Assembly (NCBI GenBank): GCA_031213475.1
Contig: JARUPZ010000004.1
Span: 6,790,000-6,853,999, forward strand
Source of the DNA: Nereocystis luetkeana
Taxonomy: Eukaryota > Sar > Phaeophyceae > Laminariales > Laminariaceae
Direction: 5' to 3'
Length of the DNA stretch: 64,000 nucleotides
The notes beneath the pieces are model-generated. The model saw nothing but the letters and a program-made list of their open reading frames with translations. It had not been told where the DNA came from and ran no database searches. This document shows, in pieces, positions 55,771 through 64,000 of the stretch; the stretch's first letter is position 1, and the number at the start of each line of letters is the position of its first letter. The position numbers and the translations under genes were made by a program.

Positions 55771-55945
55771 GCATTTTTCTTTCGAAGTTGTTTAATATTA
55801 ATGCGCACCCCCCGCTCGGAACAAGGGGGGCGCAGAGAGGGGCAGAACCGCGGGACTGCTCCAGTAGCAACCCCTGTCAGCACCCGTAAACCTGCGTCAA
55901 ACTTCATTCCCAACTGGCGATGTTGATCTCTCGACGCCAGCCTCA
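55771..55945 (-). repeat. Split direct repeat B2
   Basis: Same orientation as B1. Its outer edge near 55771 should be the 3' end of the element. Confidence 0.8.
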
Positions 55946-55949
55946 CAGA

Positions 55950-56635
55950 CTCGAATCGTAATGCATACAGGGGCAATAACGAAAAGTAAATTTTAAGTAT
56001 ACATGTATATTTACGTACCGTATGCAGAAAACATACACGCGATACGCATACGTCAACAGCCTTGCATGCGTAATAACCGGCGTAGTATATACATGGCGTA
56101 GACATACCAGCACAAAAACATAACACGTTCACCCTAAGAGATGCACTCCACGCCCTACGACATTAGGTCATCCTCCGACGGATAATAACCTTTCTCCTAC
56201 GTGTACGTTTCACATTGTGTGCATAATCTGAGCTGATGACGCGACACCATGACGTGCACGCCGAGCGTCGATCACTCCGCCATATTTTACGCGTCAGATA
56301 ACACATGTCCCCGGCAGGTGGAAGAGCACCTCCGGCCTGGGGACATGCTAGCAGAATATAGAGTGGAAGGGCCAGCATCGTCCCCCGCGTCACACCAACA
56401 GCATATGCTACCCGACCGCACGTCCCTTGCAGAAGGCAGGAAGGAAAGGACGGCGAACCGTGCACCAGAACATAAATCTTAAGTGCGGCTAGTCCCCACC
56501 GCAATCTGCGCAAATCAACGACACTCGGACGCCAACACTGGCGCCCAATAAGTACGTAAGAACAAACAGCAGCCAACACGCCATACCGCTTCTGCGACCA
56601 GGTAACCCCCCCTCCACCGGTATCCTCAAAAGCAC
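55950..56635. other. Segment between A2 and B2 of the retroelement
   Basis: About 690 bp. The minus strand keeps an open frame of 138 codons (56579-56163, with CPQAGGALPPAGDMCYL). No domain recognised. Either unique element sequence or an insertion. Confidence 0.4.
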
Positions 56636-56639
56636 GGGT

Positions 56640-56850
56640 GGGTGGGTGGGGAGCCAGTCTTTACCACACCTTGGACCTGTCGTGACGTCCCTGCCCCGCT
56701 GTGCCGTCTGGATCGCGAGTCAGCTGCTACAGCAGGACTGATTCCAAGTGCGCTTGTGGACTATACGGGTACAACAAAACCGTGTTGATCTGATTGGTCA
56801 ACTTCTCCCGTACATCCAAAACACAATTTTTCTCGTACCTCGATAATACT
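56640..56850 (-). repeat. Split direct repeat A2
   Basis: Adjoins B1 directly. The stretch from 56701 is the best match to A1. Confidence 0.8.
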
Positions 56851-56852
56851 CA

Positions 56853-57035
56853 GCGTTGCATTTTGCTTTCGAAGTTGTATTATTTTAGTGCGCCCCCCAC
56901 GCTCGGAGCGAGGGGAGAGTAAGACGGGCAGCCCCCCCGGGCTGCTCCAGTAGCAACCTCCTGCTAGCATCAGTAAACCTCAGTCAAACTCCATCCCCAA
57001 CCGGCGACATCGGTCTCTCGACGTCAGCCTCCAAC
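56853..57035 (-). repeat. Split direct repeat B1
   Basis: Contains TTTCGAAGTTGT, GCTGCTCCAGTAGCAACC and TCTCTCGACG, all also in B2. Confidence 0.85.
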
Positions 57036-60000
57036 ATGGGGTTGGCTCAATTTGCGGACGCCTACGCTACCCCCCCTCCCTCCAGCGCACGTATTGCTTT
57101 AGTTTACAACTTTTCCTTTCTTCTACCTGGCACGCGTAACCGCCGCTACACACCGTCCAAGTGTTACCGCTTCCTACCCAGCTCAGATATTATACCCACC
57201 TGCCCCCACTCCGTACCTGCCCCGGCTGGATTACGTTACTCGAGCCTTTTTGAGCCATCACGCTAGCCACCCAACCGGCGTCCTCCCCGTGACTACATAC
57301 GTACGCCCTGTACGCGTCAAACGCCCACCGACCCTAACGTTGCAAGAACTCTGGTGTAGCCCCCCCGGCCGACACGTGAGTTGCGCCTTCAATCCCAAGG
57401 GAATGCGTGGCGTAATCCCCCGCCCACACGCCCGCCAACGCAACCAATTCTCGCAGGGAAGCCGTCGCTTGTCGATGGGTCCACAAGGACCATCTGCCGC
57501 TACCAGTACCACACGCAATCAGGGGGGCCGATGAGGGAAGGAACGACTAACAAGATATCCACTCGATCATAAGATCGACGGCGCCCCCCTCGGCGCCAAC
57601 GGGCCTCGAATAATCCTTCCGCACGCGCGTGAGAACAGCCTCCTTTCGTATCTGATGATCGTTTGACCTGCGAAAACGGACCTCACGGCGGTCCGCGGTC
57701 GACTACAGCGCTTCCGTCAGCTGGGGATCACCGCAAAAGAGACCTACGTCGCCCCGCCGCAAACAATACGATTTGTATATTTCCCCAATATTTCCGATGC
57801 ACGGGCCAGGAAACAAAACAATGCCCACAGAGCAAGCAACACAACCCGACCCCCAAGGCGACACGAAGGCATCAGAGCCTCGCCAGCAAGCGTCATTATC
57901 CATGAAATCGGCCGGCGCACGGTTGCTTGGTTTTCTGCATCAGCGCGCGAACGAGCAGCGCCTTTTAGGGCGCTAGCGATAACGGAATTAGTTGTGTCAA
58001 GCTCGAAACCGCGCGAAATACGGGGACAGTACTGATCACCGACATCTGGCTTTCGATGTTCGCCGACCGCGTACGCTACGTACTCAAACAAGCTCCACAC
58101 GTCGATCATATCAGCACTACCATGCTGGAGAAAAACCGGCACTCCACAGCATACCCACAGGTCTACCCACAGGCACCAAAATACCGCAGATAAATATGCC
58201 TAGACGAGACCTCAACTGCGTTGAGCATAAGCTCGAGACCTACACCATATTTCAGAGATACAGTGCGGCATCGTCGAAGTCCTGAACCTGGTACGGAACA
58301 TCAGGACGAGCGGAGTCCAGGTTACGGAGAACAAAGTCGCGATCCCAGGGTGAGATATCAGCAGCAGCGACGTTAACAACTCTCTGTATGTGTTTCGCAT
58401 CGAAATGTTATCAGACGACAATTCCAATGCCCCGAGGAAGCTCATCAGTGCAGCTGAACGCGGCTCCTTACCCTCACGACACCGTCGCACCCACTCCACG
58501 GCGGCTTCGTTGTCCTCTCGCTTCCACACGCAGTCGCCCGTCGCTAACAGGGGCTCTGCGCAGGGAGACACAAGGACACACACCGAAACCACCATCTCCA
58601 GGACTTCAAGGGCATCGCCTGTGACGGCCTTGCTCGAGCCACAGAAACGAAGCCGTTCGGCGGGCTCGAGCGTATAGCGCCAGTACACCCCAGGTTTGAG
58701 ATAAAAAAGCCTCGATAGCTGTTTTGGAAGCATCCGAAAACAGAGTACGTCGGGATGCGCCTTCAAGCAAGTGGTACATCGGAGCAGACAAAGTACCCCC
58801 CCGCATGTCAAAGCCCTCAGCAACGAACCAACACCACAACTCGAGGTCCCCGTGGAACTCGGGCCCGACGGCGAAACCCAGCCCGGAGTTGGTGGTACGG
58901 CACACGAAGTCAGCGCCGGCGGGATTGCGCGACATCTCCAACGAGACCAACATACGCTGCACGCAGAACGACCCCGGGCGGACGGCGAAGGATACGTGCA
59001 TGGGGAAGCCGACGAGCCTTGACGTCTACTTCGCGCAAGCTGAAGCCCGAGACGGAGGCCACGCCGATATAAGCTCGAGCAGCTTTCCTCGCCTAGGCGA
59101 CGGTAGCGTCACCGTAAGAGCCTTCGTGTCACTGATTCAACTCAGCACCTCCAGTCGAGTATCCCAGCTAGTGATTTTCCAGGCAGATAAGAGGGGAGGC
59201 TCAGATGCCCCACGCCCGCCTAGCAGACAACCATGGTCCGACGCGAGCGACCGTACCGCCCACCGGAAACGGCCACCATTCTAACTCGACAAGGATGCCG
59301 TCGTCGACGTAGTACCGTACGAAAAACACAGCTCCCGGTATTACCCCCCGTGCCAGGCACGGGCTGACAATCCCCCGGGAGCGGCAAGGCCGAACCTCCC
59401 CGCGGCGGGGCGAGTACGACGTGGGCGACGTCGGCCGCCCCTTGGGGGGACACGAATGCATTTTGAATCGTAGAAGGAGTGTGATAATGTTGGAGCGCCG
59501 ACGCCACCAACCCCCAAAAGCCGGGGCTGTTTCGCCACTCGAACTGCAACAGGGGGTCCACTACCACGTAACCGCCGGCCACATACCCAAAAACGGGCGC
59601 CCTGGTAGGGTCGAGCCTGTCGAAATTCGTCTTTGCCATCCACCCCGCATAAGACAATTCGAGCGTTCTTACCGTGTGTCTGACGCAAGAATAGAACCCG
59701 CAGCGACACATCGCGAAGCACACTGCCGAGCTTGCATGGCGGCGAGGAATAAAAAATGGTGTCGTTATTAACGCGGGTACGTCGGCCCACGCGCGCTAAA
59801 GTGAGATCGTGAATTATACGAAATTTGGGTTTCAGAACGATAGCCAAGGATGGAATACGGAGCCCCGAATATCGGCAACGGAACCCAAATCAAACACCAG
59901 GGCACGCCCGCACGTCACGTCCGCGCACACCATGTCGTGAATAACATCGTAATGAGTGAGCGAGCTAGGGTGCTTACCGTAGGCAAGCTCAGTAGTCGAA

Positions 60001-62009
60001 TCACACCCTCCTGCAACGCAGACAGGCGAGCCTGAAGACAAAACGCGACGCAGTTGAGAAATAGCGGGAACCTTCTCTACGGCCCTGAACCAGTGGCGAA
60101 CTGTATGAAGGCAGATATGCGGAGCAAGACAAGCCGAACCGACGGTGGCCACAAAGGAGGCTAAGGGAGGTACCTACGCTAGCGGCCTGGTCGACCCTCA
60201 CCGAGCCTAACCACGACATGGACGGCGCTATCCTTGTCCACGTGGAAAGCCACTACTCGACCGCAACGCTCCGAGTGAAATCACACCCAGAATCACTCGT
60301 TAACACCTGCGCAGATGCACAAACGCTACCTTTGTCCCCGAAGGAGACGGGTTCCGGAGACAGGGCGACGCGCTTGCGCCCGACGCTACCGTCGCCAAAC
60401 GTAGCATCCAACGCACGCCCCCACTGTTCCCTCACGGCGTCGCGCTTGGCAACCCGCTCCGGAGCATCTACGCGTGCAGTGGGCGCCGCGACCGCCCCAC
60501 CGGCGGTTGGAGCCGCCGCCGCCCCTTCAGATGTAGGGCCCAACCAAGAGGAAAGGCTCGTGTCCTCATTTGGAGCTGGAGCCACCGCCCCCAAAAGCTC
60601 CTCAGCCACCCGCGGCCCGAGGAGCGTTGCCCACGCGCAGAGCCAGAGCACGGGACACAGCCCCCGCCGTCGCCGATATGCCCCCACCCCCAACGCTCAG
60701 AGCGACGGGAGACGACGAGTCCGCCGGGGGGGAGACATGCACTCAATTGCAATCGCGCCACTTGCACCTCCCAGTGGCTTCATACATGTTGCAGAACTGG
60801 ATGCTCTTTTTCGTGGTGTGCCAGGCGTCAGGCAAGGAAGGCCCGGAAGCGGCCTTACGTTTGAAAGACCCCTCCCCGCGGACGCCGGTGCCTCGTGAGG
60901 TTTCCTCGACGATCTTCAGGAGTTCCCCACCACCCCGGCAGAAGGTGGACGCACAGTCGGAGACCGGAATCGGGGGCTGTTCGAGCATCGTGTCCGGGGG
61001 AGGAGGAACCACAGGCAGTTGGTTTCTCAGGGTGAAGCGCCTAAGCTCGTTTACCCACGGCCGAAGATCGTGATTGACCATATCGCACATAACTCTCTTA
61101 CCCTTGGCGCTCGACAAGCTGGTGTAGTTGCAAAGAGTGTGAGTCCGCACGTCGGCGGACGCCGCCGTAAAAGTCGCGCTGAGTGGAGCCAGCCGCTCTG
61201 GGCACGGGGGATCGGCCTCAGCTGTCTGCGACAACCCAACGGACAGCACCCCGACGAGCGCCGACCGCACGAGCTCGAGGCGATCGGCGATCGTATCCAC
61301 CCCTCGGGGGACCAATCCGTCCGGGGCCCAAATTGGGCAATGGCAAAGTCGCTAACGGAACGGAGCTGGGCGACAACACGTGCTGTGACGTTGACCGACT
61401 GCCACACGAAGGCTTGCATATCGGCCGGAGAATCGCCGAGCAGGTGGGGAATGCGACCCCGAAGAATCCATTACCGTGTGAGTCCGACCTCTTCCGGAGA
61501 GAAGCTGCATCGACGAGCTGCGACTTCTGCTTTTTCCGAAGCCCGCGTGTCGGCTGTCTCGCGAAGCGTCACTTTGAGCGGCTTGGATCGCAACGAGCTG
61601 TTGCGGCACGATCTCCTGGTGGGCGCGCTGTGCCACGCAGGTCGACAGCGAGACCTGGAAGCTCGAAGTGGAAGTGGCCAACTCCTTGGTTCTTGATGAG
61701 GCTGCTTGCATGTAGCCCTGGATAAGGCAGAATTGGCTTTTCACCTGCCAGCCACTGGATCATGTCGACCAAGTGGACGAAGTCCGATTCAGCGCCAACA
61801 GGGGGAGCATCGGCCGCAGTGCTCCGGGGCTCAGACTCAGCGTCGGGTGCAGTAGTGGCAGCGATGACCTCGTGAGGCTTCGGGGCATCACCTATCGCAC
61901 GAACAATATCAAACAGCAGCAGTATGTATCCCTGAAATGCCAACGCCAGCGCCAAAACGAGCTGCGAAGAAGGACAGCAGCTGCCATCCCACCCCTTCAA
62001 AGCCAGCTA

Positions 62010-62180
62010 AACCAGTTCCCACACCATAGACCCGCCTTGACAACCCCGCGTCGCTGCGTCTTCTCGATGGCGAGTCAACTGCTACAGCGGAACTGGCCAG
62101 CAATCTGTGTTGATCTCATTGGTCAGCTCCTCCCGTACATACAAAACACGTATTCTCTCATACCACAATATTACTCAGCT
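62010..62180 (-). repeat. Split direct repeat A1
   Basis: Shares GCGAGTCARCTGCTACAGC and TGTTGATCTSATTGGTCA with A2. Marks the outer 5' end of the retroelement. Confidence 0.8.
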
Positions 62181-62184
62181 TTGT

Positions 62185-64000
62185 GCTACGACGTCTGTGG
62201 TACAGCGTCAGAATACATATTTGACAGCAGCAACAGCAGTATACTGCCATGTATCGGTTATTGCAGATAATTTATCGTTACCTTTGTAAAGACTGAATTA
62301 AGATGATTTACCTGGTATAGGATAGTTGTGGAACTCTAACACGGGATCGAGCAGTCTTGTACTCGAGTGCACGCACCCGACATCGACGACGATCTGTTTG
62401 CTTCGTTGTCTATGGTACTTATTTACTTTAGACTGCTGATGTTTCTGGTTTGTGGATTTTGACTTGACTTTAATCTGCGATTTCATGGTTCAGGGGTTGT
62501 GGAGTCATCAGAAGGACATCGTGACATTTTGCTATAAATCATGCGATGAATGCTGTGTCGTCTACCAAAAAGGGGGGGATAATAGCTGTACTCGACTACA
62601 GGACGGAGAACTTCTATCGCAGAGAACGAAGTCGAGGTGGAGTTAGATCCCGCGTGGATGCGGACTATGCCCGCCAGGCTACTGACCGGAGGTATGTCTT
62701 TGATAGAGTGATTTTGTCCACTGGTGTCTGTGTATCGTTTTCCTTCAAGACGCAGATATATGGGGCGTGTGTCTATCGGAGAGTTTGTGATTGACACGAA
62801 CGGTCGGCAGAGCAGCATGCCGATCTTCTTATCAAACAGTTGCACGCTGGGGCGTTCGCTTCGCTTTGGCCGGGACTTTGTGAAGAACGTGCGGGGATTT
62901 CTCCTACCGATTTGTTTTTGCGGGGTATTTGGGGTGTTTGGATTTGTAAGATAACACGTATGATAGGGGGTTCCGGTACGGGTGGAACTTTTTGGGAAAC
63001 ACTTTGAAGGATTTACCTGCGACTTCAGGTGTTATTAGGGGTAGGGAGAATGTGTTGGAAGGTACCCATGCGTCCAGCAAGGTTTTTAGGTCAGTGAGAT
63101 ACTATGATGGTCTTCATGAACCGTGCCATACAATTTGGCTATTGGTTAGTCACGCACAACATACAGGGTAACCAAGTACTACATACAGTAGTATCTATAT
63201 ATAGTATTTCTGAATTCAGATGAAGTAGTTCGTTGTCTTTTTGTATACTTCCGAGGGGAATGCCTAGTAGGGGGGCTGCTATATAATATTTCGATTGCGT
63301 TTGATTTCAGTGACGTGCTGTTGTTCTGCTGTCGCAGAGTACACAACAGGGAGGCCGATGTTATCGGGCGAAAACACATCGATGTGAAGACGGAGCCACT
63401 GATTGGTGTTGAAGATTTACCAACATACCAGGTACTCACGTTTCTTGGATGTTTCCCTTCCCGTATTTGCTTGCTTCGCTGTATTTTGGAAGGTCTATAC
63501 TGAAGCTGAGATGGACGGATTGGGTACAGAGATTGCTGTTTAACGTCCGCAATTATTTAGAATGGATCTTGGGATTGGCGTTTTATCTTAGCAATTGTTC
63601 ATTCTGAAGTTGGGGCTTTTCTTTCTGACGGATCTTGATGGAATTTGTCATTACGGTTTTACCTTGGCGATGGTGTCCGATGGAATTTGGGATGTGCTGC
63701 TTCACCTGGAATTTAGTGACACGTTGCTTGGGACTTGCCGTATGACGCACCGAGCAGGGAGGCTATTTGTAGTACTCGGTGGTTTCGTAAACGTCTACGG
63801 GATAATGCTTTATAGTGTGTGGCGAGGCCTTGTGAACAGAGATTATGCTTAGATGCTCCCTCTTCGGCGCCCGTCAATATTGTGTTGCGATACGACCCGG
63901 GTGTGTGATACGACGATACCGCCTGTATGCATGCGAAATGCACAGCCGGTGACAATCAGACGAATGCAACCTCCGGTGGCTTATGTGTGAGTGCAGCCGG
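62185..64000. other. Right end of the window, nothing recognised
   Basis: Plus frames at 62546-62954 and 63595-63852 are open but match no family I know. Two TACCWGGTA motifs (62310 and 63426). Confidence 0.4.

Larger units (their letters stand above)
55765..62180 (-). mobile_element. Tyrosine-recombinase retroelement fossil (DIRS/Ngaro type)
   Basis: Order on the minus strand: Gag-like protein with a CCCH-like zinc finger (61.3-60.7 kb), reverse transcriptase (59.85-59.2 kb; RIIHDLT, VDGKDEFRQ and YVDD), RNase H (about 59.0-58.4 kb, LFSDAS), tyrosine recombinase (58.1-57.3 kb; FLARASEI carries the first catalytic Arg region). Terminal repeats are split and direct: A1 (62010-62180) at the start, then B1 (56853-57035), A2 (56640-56850) and B2 (55771-55945) at the end. 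This A1-ORFs-B1A2-B2 layout is typical of Ngaro/PAT-like elements. Broken, roughly half a dozen breaks. A and B repeats differ noticeably from their partners, so it is not recent. Confidence 0.8.

Noticed and set aside
60218-61725. Plus-strand frames of 165 to 226 codons
   Set aside because: Antisense shadows of the GC-rich Gag-like part of the tyrosine-recombinase retroelement.

Overview
The window looks like a repeat-rich nuclear region of a eukaryote. A stramenopile, most likely a brown alga, fits best. This rests on three things: GC-rich exons rich in Ala, Gln and Pro beside introns of 0.6 to 2 kb with GT..AG ends; the general look of the non-LTR, Copia and tyrosine-recombinase retroelement proteins; and dense short-repeat intergenic DNA. 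The organism is an inference, because no species-diagnostic gene is present. There is no sign of bacterial gene organisation, rRNA or CRISPR.

Host genes are few. The clearest is a protein-kinase gene on the minus strand. I rebuilt four exons (14746-14165, 12261-12215, 11586-11440 and 9451-9306) whose GT..AG introns and codon phases all agree. They run from an Ala/Gln/His-rich N-terminus through the glycine loop and catalytic lysine to the catalytic loop and a DLG motif; the rest of the C-lobe was not found. A second, weaker minus-strand gene has two exons (20109-20080 and 19948-19805). A tRNA-Ser(GGA)-like gene lies at 24293-24373.

From 1 to about 39.5 kb the landscape is built from short non-autonomous repeats. 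Family A is about 90 bp, near-palindromic and flanked by TTAA (piggyBac-like). Family B is about 105 bp, starts TTACGGGGG and has a TA target duplication, which an empty site inside this window proves. Family C is a set of elements sharing a 3' tail. Family D comprises foldback elements of 450 to 620 bp. Family E is about 245 bp, family F about 510 bp with a poly-C end, and H and I are dispersed repeats. Family J is a tRNA-derived SINE. 5'-truncated LINE ends and long simple-sequence tracts complete the set. Many elements are nested (A in B, A and B in E, E in B, C in D), which gives a relative insertion history. A GATC-rich minisatellite fills 33.1-34.4 kb.

From about 42.9 to 62.2 kb the content changes to old retroelement copies on the minus strand: a Ty1/Copia element (42.9-47.1 kb), a second Copia relic (51.0-54.0 kb) and a tyrosine-recombinase (DIRS/Ngaro-type) retroelement (55.8-62.2 kb) with split direct repeats. 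All are broken fossils. The last 1.8 kb holds nothing I recognise.

The most unusual signal is a set of tiny TA-flanked palindromes. TACCWGGTA occurs about 30 times where about 0.5 is expected by chance, and CTATTAATAG occurs 7 times where about 0.06 is expected. Several lie at positions where sister repeat copies have only TA, and CTATTAATAG is exactly what two outer pentamers of family B give when joined. I read them as excision scars of TA-targeting DNA transposons.
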